A stretch of 32,047 nucleotides of DNA. Source: Deltaproteobacteria bacterium. Its GTDB lineage: Bacteria; Desulfobacterota; SM23-61. The notes beneath the pieces were generated by a model, which saw only the letters and a list, made by a program, of their open reading frames with translations, was not told the DNA's origin and did no database searches. Positions 25,101 through 31,811 of this stretch are shown here, piece after piece. The stretch spans positions 1 through 32,047 of the forward strand of contig VGSF01000056.1 of the NCBI GenBank assembly GCA_016875165.1, written 5' to 3'. The first letter of the stretch is position 1. Every line of letters starts with the position of its first letter. The position numbers and the translations under genes were made by a program.

Positions 25101-25533
25101 TGCAGTTTACGAACGTGTAAGGACATGGCCTTCTATGGCGAGATTCGCGACAATCGCGAAAGTTGCGGCAGGGGTTCGGGGGGGCCTCAATCTCGCGCTC
25201 GATGCGGCGCTGAATTTTGACTTGCAGGAAATAAGAATGAGGATTTTCCAGGGAATGGCGGCTCATGTCATGGGGGAGATATTTCTCCATATGGACGATA
25301 AGCACATGAATGTGGCCGAGGCATGGATCAGGAAGGCTGTCGAAGTGGATGAGCGAAACCGGATGCCCTGGGATCTGGCATGGGACTATGCCCTCTACGC
25401 CGATTTCTTCAAGAAGAAGGACGATCCGTCGCAGGCCAAAGAAAAACTGCATAAGGCCATCGAACTGATGAGGGGGTGCGGTGCCGATGGATGGGTGGAG
25501 AAATACGAAAAGGATTTGGCTATGCTGCGGTAG
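22156..25533 (+). CDS. Zinc ribbon / class III cyclase / STAND-like ATPase / TPR signalling protein (copy 1)
   Basis: A complete 1125-residue member of the local family. Two zinc ribbons (CPKCQTENPDVKKFCRKCG, then CPNCGSEILPEDEFCGECG) fill residues 1-50. The class III cyclase spans about 92-280: D101 (LFTDMAGYT) and D145 (LTGDGIMALFG) bind the metals, and the transition-state Asn and Arg are in VNLASRM. The ATPase follows (FVGRERERELL; Walker A EAGMGKSR near 325; Walker B LVIAIEDLHW near 450). TPR-like helical repeats run from about 700 to the end. All cyclase residues are present, so cAMP or cGMP synthesis is expected, controlled by ligand or protein binding to the TPRs. It starts at ATG 22156 with GGAGG. 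Codon choice is visibly more GC-rich before about 24370 than in the TPR part. Confidence 0.92.
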   Translation: MKCPKCQTENPDVKKFCRKCGAKLLRACPNCGSEILPEDEFCGECGHHLALPRQAVPKELSFDEKIAKVQRYLPQGLAEKILSQRERIEGERKQVTVLFTDMAGYTSMTERLDPEEAYSLMDKVYELLIRKVNEYGGTVNELTGDGIMALFGAPIAQEDAPQRAIRASLAIHRDLVQFNEKMRREKAGFPSLRVRAGIHTGPVVVGTLGNDLRVEFKAVGDTVNLASRMEGLAEPGSTYLTEDTFKLTEGLFRFEGLGEREVKGKEKPLRIYRAIAPSTSRTRFDVSAERGLTPFVGRERERELLLDAFERARQGRGQAVSIVSEAGMGKSRLLYEFRKAVLNEDITFLEGKCLSFSRAVAYQPIADILKSNFDIREGDLDFAVRNKVKRGLQAIAVEEAPAMPYILELLCVQESGIEKIALSPEGKKDKTIETIKKLVLKGSEQRPLVIAIEDLHWIDKTSEDVLKYLLESIAGARALLILTYRPEFIPTWGGRSYHSQVLLNRLSNRESLFMASHLLGTEDLETALEEVILEKTEGIPFFVEEFIKSLKDLGFIERKDHTYRISKELQTIRIPSTIQDIIMARVDALPEGAKELLQVGSLIEREFGYRLIKAAMHLPEEELLRRLSVLKDAELLYERGLFPDSTFVFKHALTREVVYGTLLERKKKDLHMDIGRAIEEVYKDHLEEMHRALAEHFEEGGDCQKAAHYFRLAARKAWRTSAYTDAIAFSKKGVACLEKLPKNVEVQKRLIDARVIVANNCIFLNRYIDARDAVAPVVDLVHQLDYRRRLPSIYAIMAAYLIMVEERYSEAEARRYLMEAQRLAPEERDYFSLWNAYYHEGLAHAFNCEFADGESCFLRIMEMSEAAGNVTGPVMAKFNIAHAIHGLSGRIEDALKCSQEALQLALQADDLYLKGGAYGAFGSAFLRKGLFPEAEENLTLAIEMTQKTDFVGILLLSLCYLGLLRSEMARYREAQECYDGLLAVYERVRTWPSMARFATIAKVAAGVRGGLNLALDAALNFDLQEIRMRIFQGMAAHVMGEIFLHMDDKHMNVAEAWIRKAVEVDERNRMPWDLAWDYALYADFFKKKDDPSQAKEKLHKAIELMRGCGADGWVEKYEKDLAMLR

Positions 25534-25547
25534 GAGGCGGGATGGAT

Positions 25548-25576
25548 TTGACAAAAATAAAGTTATATATTATATT
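25548..25576 (+). promoter_or_regulatory. Sigma-70 promoter for the third AAA ATPase
   Basis: TTGACA (25548-25553), 17 bases, then TATATT (25571-25576). The box stands 15 bases after the cyclase stop codon and about 50 bases before the ATPase start, so the ATPase-cyclase pair downstream has its own promoter. Confidence 0.65.
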
Positions 25577-25627
25577 TAGGCCATAAAAATAAAATGCAGT
25601 TTATATTTGCAGGATGGAGCTGGAGGG

Positions 25628-26872
25628 ATGTTTGATCGCTGGTACGGCGGCCCGTTGCGAAAAAGGCTGCAAAGACCATTTGTCCATTTGATGTTTGGTG
25701 CGCGGCAGACGGGGAAATCCACTCTGCTGAATATGCTCCTCCCCCAGGACACTCTCCGCATAGATCTTTCTGATCCGGCGGAACGAAACCGGTTTCTGCT
25801 CCACCCAGAAGAATTCATCAAAATATGCCGGGCTTTGCCGATGAATAAACGCGCTCATTTTGTATTTGTAGATGAAGTGCAATCCATCCCTTCCATCTTC
25901 GATGCCGTTCAGCACCTTTACGACAGCGACAAGAGTCGATGGCGCTTCGTTTTATGTGGAAGTTCCGCCCGTAAACTTCGACGCTCCGGTGCCAACCTCC
26001 TTCCCGGCCGCAGCTTCATTCATCACCTTTATCCTTTGACCCTAATTGAACACCCGGCGGCCGAAGCCAAAATGCACCCATTGCTATCTCCCCTTCCTCT
26101 TTCCTGGGAAAACGGGGATAAGCCTGCCCACCCATTTCCGGTGTGGGACTTGATCCAAAGGATGGCCTATGGTTCCTTGCCGGGTATCGTGGCCAGCGAA
26201 GAAGGAGATCGGGCGGGCCTGCTTAAGGCTTTCTCAGCCCTTCATTTGGAAGAAGAGATCCGGCGGGAAGCATTGGTGAAAGATTGGGGAGCCTTTATTC
26301 GTTTCCTGCACTTCGCGGCCATGGAATCGGGTCAGATATTAAATTTTGCATCGATCGCCAAAGAGACGGGGATTTCTCAGCCTACGATTAAATCCCATTA
26401 TCAGCTTCTCGAAGACATGTTTATCGGTTTTCGCGTTCCCGCCTATGCAAAAAGCCCTCGCAAGAACCTTCTTTCAACCCCCAAGTTTTTCTTTTTTGAT
26501 TTGGGTATACGCAACGCCGCCGCAGGCCTGGAGCCGTCGCCTGAGACGGTTCGAGCCAATCCAGGCCCCATTTTCGAGCAGTGGGTAGCGCTCGAATTAT
26601 GGAAACGGCTCCAATATCTTGGCAGGGGGCTCCTCCATTATCAGCGCACGCGCGATGGGGCAGAAGTGGATTTCATCATTGAACAGGGCAAAAGAGTAAT
26701 TCCTATCGAGGTAAAATGGACAGAACACCCCAATTTGCGGGATAGCCGTCATCTGCTGAAGTTCCTCGAAGATCATTCATCCACAGCAAAAAAGGGGTAT
26801 ATCATTTGCCGTTGCACCCAGCCGATGGAAATCCATGAAAAAATTACCGCTCTTCCCTGGTTCTGTCTTTGA
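25628..26872 (+). CDS. AAA ATPase with DUF4143 and nuclease-like C-terminal motif (copy 3)
   Basis: A 414-residue relative of the ATPases at 4619 and 20935, but clearly diverged from both. Walker A is GARQTGKST (K30), Walker B is FVFVDEVQ (D82, E83), and FVLCGSSARKLRRSGANLLP follows. The middle (NFASIAKETGISQPTI) is HTH-like, and the end has GAEVDFIIEQGKRVIPIEVK. It is longer than the others owing to an insertion around HPLLSPLPLSWENGDKPAHP. I chose ATG 25628; GGAGG directly abuts it, which is close, and a TTG at 25607 in the same frame is the alternative. The gene lies between two full cyclases on the same strand. Confidence 0.88.
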   Translation: MFDRWYGGPLRKRLQRPFVHLMFGARQTGKSTLLNMLLPQDTLRIDLSDPAERNRFLLHPEEFIKICRALPMNKRAHFVFVDEVQSIPSIFDAVQHLYDSDKSRWRFVLCGSSARKLRRSGANLLPGRSFIHHLYPLTLIEHPAAEAKMHPLLSPLPLSWENGDKPAHPFPVWDLIQRMAYGSLPGIVASEEGDRAGLLKAFSALHLEEEIRREALVKDWGAFIRFLHFAAMESGQILNFASIAKETGISQPTIKSHYQLLEDMFIGFRVPAYAKSPRKNLLSTPKFFFFDLGIRNAAAGLEPSPETVRANPGPIFEQWVALELWKRLQYLGRGLLHYQRTRDGAEVDFIIEQGKRVIPIEVKWTEHPNLRDSRHLLKFLEDHSSTAKKGYIICRCTQPMEIHEKITALPWFCL

Positions 26873-26970
26873 TCGGAATCCGGAGGAAACATTCAGACTG
26901 AAGGTTTTCCCATTGAAAATTCAATCATCAAGAATATGAGTCGAATCGGAAAAGCTGGGAGAGCTCAAAG

Positions 26971-29900
26971 GTGAAGTGTCTCAAATGCCGGGCTGAAAAC
27001 CCGGAGACAAAAAAGTTCTGCCATGAGTGCGGGGCAAAGCTCACAACAGGCTGCCCTAAGTGCGGTTCCGAAGTCCTTCCTGCAGACAAATTCTGCGGGG
27101 AATGCGGCCACCAATTATCAATTCCCACAAAGCCAATCCCCAGAGAACTCTCCTTTGATGAGAAGCTTCAAAAAATCCAAAAGTATCTTCCCAGAGGACT
27201 TACGGAAAAGGTCTTATCCCAAAGGGGCAAGATAGAGGGCGAGCGCAGGCAAGTCACGGTCATGTTTGCCGATATGCAGGGGTTTACTCCTCTGGTGGAG
27301 AAGCTAGGCCCTGAAGAAGCTTACTCCATCATGGATCAAGTCTATGAGATCCTCATCCACAAAGTCCATGACTATGAAGGAACAGTCAACGAGATGACCG
27401 GGGACGGAATCATAGCCCTTTTTGGAGCACCCATTGCTTTGGAGGATGCCCCGCAACGAGCCATCCGATCCGCTCTCGCCATCCATAGGGAGATTACCAG
27501 ATTCAGCGAGGCGATGAAACAGAAGGCGGGGACACTTGAATCTTCCCCTCCCCCTGTGATGGGGGAGGGAGAGGGTGGGGGTGATAAAAAGAGAAGAGTG
27601 CCCGTCTTGACATCGTCGATCCGGATGCGGATTGGAATCCATACGGGTCCTGTGGTCGTAGGCACCTTGGGAAATGACCTGAGAGTAGAGTTTAAAGCGG
27701 TTGGGGATACGGTGAATCTGGCTTCTCGGATGGAAGGTTTGGCTGAGCCGGGGACTACCTACGTAACTGAAGATACTTTCAAGCTGACGGAAGGATTCTT
27801 CCGTTTTGAGGGTTTGGGAGAGAAGGATGTCAAGGGGAAGGAGAAACCGATCAAGGTTTACCAAGTGATTGCTCCCAGCAGTCGGAGGACGAGGTTTGAT
27901 GTCAGTGCAGAGCGGGGCCTGACTCCCTTCGTGGGTAGGGAACGAGAACTGGAACTACTCTTGGATGGTTTTGAGCGGGTCAAAGGAGGAAGAGGCCAGG
28001 CCTTTTCGATTATGGGGGAAGCGGGGGTGGGTAAGTCCAGGCTTTTGTATGAATTACGGAAAGCGATTACCAATGAAGACGTGACTTTTTTGGAGGGGAA
28101 ATGCCTCTCCTACGGTAGAGGCACGGCTTATCACCCCATCATCGATATCCTGAAGTCGAACTTCAATGTCCGGGAGGGGGATGGAGATTCTGAGATTCGA
28201 GGAAAGGTCAAAAAGGGCCTGGAGGTTTTGAAAGCCGAGCAAGCCTCTACTCTTCCTTACTTTCTGGAACTGCTGTCGGTCAAAGACAGCGGTCTTGACA
28301 ACATCCTCATGAGTCCAGAAGGGAAAAAAGACCGAATCATCGAATCGTTAAAGCAAATTCTCCTAAAAGGTTCAGAGATACGTCCCTTGATCATGGCCAT
28401 TGAGGACCTTCACTGGGCCGATAAGAGTACAGAGGAGGCCTTGAAATACTTTCTGGAAATCATCCCCGGGGCGAGAGTCCTTCTCATATTTACGTACCGT
28501 CCGGAGTTTGTGCATACCTGGGGCGGGAGGTCCTATCACAATCAGTTAACTTTGAACCGGCTCTCCAACCGAGAAAGCCTTTTCATGGTGGCTCATCTTT
28601 TAGGAACCCAGGAAATGGACAAAGATCTGGAAAAATTAATCCTGGAGAAGACCGAGGGGGTGCCCTTCTTTATCGAAGAGTTGTTGAAGTCTCTGAAGGA
28701 TTTAAAGATCATCGAGAGAAAGGATAGCAAATATCAGTTGGCCAAAGATGCAAAGGCGGTGACGATTCCCTCCACCATCCAGGACATGATTATGGCCCGG
28801 GTGGACTCACTTCCTGATGCTACCAAGACCGTGCTTCAAACTGGTTCAGTGATTGAAAGGGAGTTTACTTATGATTTGATCAAGCGGGTAACCGGACTTC
28901 CCGAACAGCAGTTGCTCACCCATATGTCTGCTCTAAAGGATTCCGAGCTTCTCTATGAGAGAGGGATATATCCCCAGACTTCTTATATCTTCAGACATGC
29001 CTTGACACGAGAGGTAGTGCACGAGTCCATCCTGGCGAAGAAGAAAAAAGAGATTCATGGGGAGATCGGGAAGGCTATCGAGGAGCTAGACAAGGATAAT
29101 TTGGCTGACCATTACGGGGTTCTGGCTGAGCACTTTTTTATGAGTGAGAATTATGCCCAAGCGGCTGAATATTCAAGGCTAGCAGGAAAGAAGGCGCAGA
29201 AGTCTTCCTTCTGGCCTGATGCCATTGCCCATGCCCGTAAGAGAATCGCCTGCCTGGAAAAGTTGCCCATGAGCGAGGAGGGACAAAAGAGCATTATCGA
29301 CGCCCGAACAGTTCTTGGCCTCTACCTCGCCCAACTTAATTATTATTTCGAGGCTAAAGAAGCTATCGATCCGGTTATTGATTTAGCGATAAAGCGAGAT
29401 TATAAGAAGAGACTTTGCCAGGTATACACAATTCTGGGCGCATATCATGCATTTATCAAAGAGAATTTTTCGGCGGCTTTTCAAGCCTTTGAGCAGGCTC
29501 TAGAGACATCAGAGGAAGTAAAGGATTTTTTTACTTCAATACAAGCAAGTTATTGGTTTGGTTGTGTTTTAGGCTTAAATTGTGAATTCGATAAGGCAGC
29601 AAAATATTTGCAGAGAACCCTTGATGTCAATGTTACAATGAAGAATCCAGGGGGAATTGCACAAGTAAAGGCGACTATGGCTTATTTGTGCTATTTCTAC
29701 TCAGGACGGATTCATTTGGGATTTCAAACCTCTGCTGAGGCTGTTCGTCTAGCTGAAGAGAGCGGGGATATTTTTTCTAAAAGGTCGGCATACACTATCC
29801 ACGGTATTTCCTGTTATTCGCGTGGATTGTTGGAAGAAGCAGAGAAACATCTGCTTACGGGAATTGAGTTTTGTGAAAGAATCAATGAGAAACTTTGGAA

Positions 29901-30414
29901 TATGGCGGCACATGCCGGCTTGGGCTCTACTTATTTTGCCATGGGAGATTTTCCAAAAGCCCAAAATTATTATGAAAAAGTATATCGGATTTCGGAACAA
30001 ACTCGAGCACTACCGTCTTGGGGCAACTGGGGAAAGGTAGGGTGGGCCAGATCGAGAGTGATGAACAAAGAGAAAGATCTGGATTTAGAATCTCTATATG
30101 CTCATGCACGAAATAACAGGGTGAAAGCAGTTGAGGGCTGGGTATCCAACTATATCGGTGAAATTCTATTGAATATGGATGACCAGCACATGTCTGAAGC
30201 TGAAAATTGGATTCAGAAGGCAATGGAGGCCGATCAAAGAAACGGCATGAGGTTTCATTTAGGAAACGATTACGCCCTTTACGCTGAATTGCTCAAGCGA
30301 AAGGGAGATCGCTTAAAAGCCCAAGAAAGCTTGGGCAAGGCCATAGAAATTATGAAAGAATGCGGTGCCGATGGGTGGGTGAGCAGGTATGAGAAGGAAC
30401 TGGCCGCCATTTAA
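26971..30414 (+). CDS. Zinc ribbon / class III cyclase / STAND-like ATPase / TPR signalling protein (copy 2)
   Basis: A complete 1147-residue paralogue of the protein at 22156 with the same domain order. Zinc ribbons: CLKCRAENPETKKFCHECG and CPKCGSEVLPADKFCGECG. Cyclase metal ligands are D101 (MFADMQG) and D145 (MTGDGIIALFG); VNLASRM is intact. Walker A EAGVGKSR lies near 350 and Walker B LIMAIEDLHW near 475. TPRs run from about 725 to the end. It starts at GTG 26971 with GGGAGAG upstream. The cyclase domain has an extra loop (SSPPPVMGEGEGGGDKK) made by a GC-rich repeat inserted in frame just before [10 protein letters not shown]. The TPR middle is much less like copy 1 than either end is, and is AT-richer. 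It probably makes a cyclic nucleotide under control of an unknown TPR ligand. Confidence 0.92.
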   Translation: MKCLKCRAENPETKKFCHECGAKLTTGCPKCGSEVLPADKFCGECGHQLSIPTKPIPRELSFDEKLQKIQKYLPRGLTEKVLSQRGKIEGERRQVTVMFADMQGFTPLVEKLGPEEAYSIMDQVYEILIHKVHDYEGTVNEMTGDGIIALFGAPIALEDAPQRAIRSALAIHREITRFSEAMKQKAGTLESSPPPVMGEGEGGGDKKRRVPVLTSSIRMRIGIHTGPVVVGTLGNDLRVEFKAVGDTVNLASRMEGLAEPGTTYVTEDTFKLTEGFFRFEGLGEKDVKGKEKPIKVYQVIAPSSRRTRFDVSAERGLTPFVGRERELELLLDGFERVKGGRGQAFSIMGEAGVGKSRLLYELRKAITNEDVTFLEGKCLSYGRGTAYHPIIDILKSNFNVREGDGDSEIRGKVKKGLEVLKAEQASTLPYFLELLSVKDSGLDNILMSPEGKKDRIIESLKQILLKGSEIRPLIMAIEDLHWADKSTEEALKYFLEIIPGARVLLIFTYRPEFVHTWGGRSYHNQLTLNRLSNRESLFMVAHLLGTQEMDKDLEKLILEKTEGVPFFIEELLKSLKDLKIIERKDSKYQLAKDAKAVTIPSTIQDMIMARVDSLPDATKTVLQTGSVIEREFTYDLIKRVTGLPEQQLLTHMSALKDSELLYERGIYPQTSYIFRHALTREVVHESILAKKKKEIHGEIGKAIEELDKDNLADHYGVLAEHFFMSENYAQAAEYSRLAGKKAQKSSFWPDAIAHARKRIACLEKLPMSEEGQKSIIDARTVLGLYLAQLNYYFEAKEAIDPVIDLAIKRDYKKRLCQVYTILGAYHAFIKENFSAAFQAFEQALETSEEVKDFFTSIQASYWFGCVLGLNCEFDKAAKYLQRTLDVNVTMKNPGGIAQVKATMAYLCYFYSGRIHLGFQTSAEAVRLAEESGDIFSKRSAYTIHGISCYSRGLLEEAEKHLLTGIEFCERINEKLWNMAAHAGLGSTYFAMGDFPKAQNYYEKVYRISEQTRALPSWGNWGKVGWARSRVMNKEKDLDLESLYAHARNNRVKAVEGWVSNYIGEILLNMDDQHMSEAENWIQKAMEADQRNGMRFHLGNDYALYAELLKRKGDRLKAQESLGKAIEIMKECGADGWVSRYEKELAAI
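27545..27587 (+). repeat. GC-rich palindromic repeat inside the cyclase coding sequence
   Basis: CCCCTCCCCCTGTGATGGGG, continuing to GAGAGGGTGGGGGTGATAA, is nearly the same as the non-coding copy at 30441-30482. It keeps the reading frame and codes a Pro/Gly-rich loop that the paralogue at 22156 lacks. Confidence 0.85.
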
Positions 30415-30439
30415 TAACTTACATTCGGAAACCCTATTT

Positions 30440-30565
30440 TCCCCTCCCCCTCGATGGAGGAGGGTTAGGGTGGGGGTGATAACTGATTAAATTTTCAGTT
30501 CTTTTCATCTTCACCCCCCTCACCCCCTCCCTCTCCCGCAAGGGGAGAGGGTGTTTCCGGATGAA
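30440..30565. repeat. Pair of GC-rich palindromic repeats
   Basis: One unit, CCCCTCCCCCTCGATGGAGG followed by AGGGTTAGGGTGGGGGTGAT (30441-30480), matches the copy inside the upstream gene. A second unit, CACCCCCTCCCTCTCCCGCA followed by AGGGGAGAGGGTGTTTCCGG (30520-30560), matches that at 15313-15372. They lie between cyclase copy 2 and the cNMP-binding gene and may also act as transcription terminators. Confidence 0.75.
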
Positions 30566-30612
30566 AACTAACTAACGTGAGATCCGCTCAATGATTCAGC
30601 CTTGAATATATC

Positions 30613-30690
30613 TTCCTGAAGGGATCGATTCAGGAAAAGAACTTCGTCTTAATCAAGACTTCGGTCTTGAAACTCTCATGAGAGGAGGTA
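30613..30690 (+). promoter_or_regulatory. Structured leader of the cNMP-binding gene
   Basis: TTCCTGAA (30613-30620) pairs with TTCAGGAA (30629-30636). CAAGAC-TTCG-GTCTTG (30654-30669) is a UUCG tetraloop hairpin. The palindrome CTCTCATGAGAG then stands next to the GAGGAGG ribosome site. No consensus promoter is obvious. Confidence 0.45.
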
Positions 30691-30695
30691 GGAAA

Positions 30696-31127
30696 ATGCC
30701 ATTATTCACAAGGGATCAGAAAATGGATCTCCTAAGAAAGGTGCCGATGTTCAGCGAACTCAGCAACCGCCATCTTAGAGAAATCTCTAAACATTCAGAC
30801 AAAGTGGGTAAAAAGGCAGGAGAGGTTTTAGTTCGGCAGGGGGATAAAGGATGGGAATTCTTTTTTATTATTGAAGGTAAGGCTCGGGTCGAGAAAGACG
30901 GGCGAGTTATTAGGAATTTAACTTCGGGGGATTTTTTTGGTGAGATTTCTCTCATCGATAGAGAACCCCGGACTGCCTCGGTAATTGCTGAAACTGATAT
31001 GGATTTATTAGTTGTACACAGCAGGTCTTTCCATCATTTGCTTGATACGACTCCGGGTTTATTGGGAAAAATACTGATCTCCCTCTGCAAGTATATCCGA
31101 AGAGCAGAAAAAGACCTCAATCTGTAG
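30696..31127 (+). CDS. Single-domain cyclic nucleotide-binding protein
   Basis: A 143-residue protein made of one CRP/PKA-type cyclic nucleotide-binding domain. The N-terminal helices (LLRKVPMFSELSNRHLREIS) are followed by a beta-roll. The phosphate-binding cassette FFGEISLIDREPRTASV (80-96) has the conserved Glu83 and Arg92 that hold the ribose and phosphate of cAMP or cGMP. There is no HTH after the domain, so it is not a CRP-type regulator; it probably acts through protein contact. I chose ATG 30696 with GAGGAGG seven bases upstream; an ATG at 30678 is in frame but lies in the leader palindrome. It stands between two cyclase genes, which makes it a natural receptor for their product. Confidence 0.88.
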   Translation: MPLFTRDQKMDLLRKVPMFSELSNRHLREISKHSDKVGKKAGEVLVRQGDKGWEFFFIIEGKARVEKDGRVIRNLTSGDFFGEISLIDREPRTASVIAETDMDLLVVHSRSFHHLLDTTPGLLGKILISLCKYIRRAEKDLNL

Positions 31128-31140
31128 CGAAGTCTGCAGG

Positions 31141-31419
31141 ATGAGAAATAGCTCTTCCTTTTTCCGGATATCTGGCTGGAAGGGGAACTCATTAAAGCGC
31201 CTGAGTGACCTGAGGGTGGAAGAGTTTTATCTCGATCACGGTAGGATCTTGACCGCCCCGCAAGAGGGTTTGCAGAAGGCGGTAGAAGAGTCTCGGGCAA
31301 TTTGGGAAGATCCCAAGGTTCTTTTCGAAATCTTGGACACCAAGGCATCTTTTGCCCGCTTAACCTTGGTAGTGAGAAAGGTCCCAAAATCCCAAAAGAT
31401 TTACCCGTATCCGTTCTAA
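31141..31419 (+). pseudogene. Possible C-terminal fragment of a metallo-beta-lactamase-fold hydrolase
   Basis: The 92-residue frame reads SLKRLSDLRVEEFYLDHGRI, then LTAPQEGLQKAVEESRAIWE. L-x-D/H-G-R after a run of LSxL is the usual look of the last metal-binding His and C-terminal helix of metallo-beta-lactamase-fold enzymes. The HxHxDH motif and most of the fold are missing. The assignment is weak. The frame overlaps nothing else and ends 12 bases before the truncated cyclase. Confidence 0.35.
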
Positions 31420-31433
31420 CGGAGATCTTTAAA

Positions 31434-31811
31434 ATGCAATGCCCCAAATGTCATTTTGAAAACCCCGATACGGTGAAGTTCTGCGGGGAATGCGGGGCGA
31501 AATTGGAGAGGATTTGCCCCCAATGCAATTCGACCAATCCACCCCAATTCAAGTTCTGCGGCCAGTGTGGCCATGCATTAGCCCTTCCCTCAAAGCCGAT
31601 TCCTAAAGAGCTCTCCTTTGACGAAAAAATCAGAAAAATCCAAAAGTATCTTCCCAAGGGGCTGACCGAGAAGGTTCTTGCCCAGAGGGGCAAAATCGAG
31701 GGCGAGCGCCGGCAAGTCACGGTGATGTTTGCGGATATGCAGGGGTTTACTCCCCTGGTGGAGAAATTGGGGCCGGAAGAAGCCTACTCGGGAAAAAGGG
31801 GACGCCCTTAA
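31434..31811 (+). pseudogene. Cyclase family protein truncated by a transposon (remnant f)
   Basis: Starts MQCPKCHFENPDTVKFCGEC at ATG 31434, with both zinc ribbons and the linker PIPKELSFDEKIRKIQKYLP almost the same as in the gene at 26971. It enters the cyclase domain (QVTVMFADMQGFTPLVEKLG, EEAYS) and then breaks at about 31790 into non-family sequence (GKRGRP, stop). The break coincides with the left end of the Y1 transposon. Only the first metal-binding Asp of the cyclase is left, so it has no activity. Confidence 0.9.

Noticed and set aside
31741-31756. AGGGG-TTTACT-CCCCT hairpin
   Set aside because: It codes the conserved GFTPLV segment of the cyclase, and the same protein residues occur in the paralogue, so coding constraint explains it.
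10068-31811. CBASS-type defence operon
   Set aside because: CBASS uses CD-NTase enzymes; the enzymes here are class III cyclases with FTD and GDG motifs. No Cap2/Cap3-type or CBASS effector gene is recognised.
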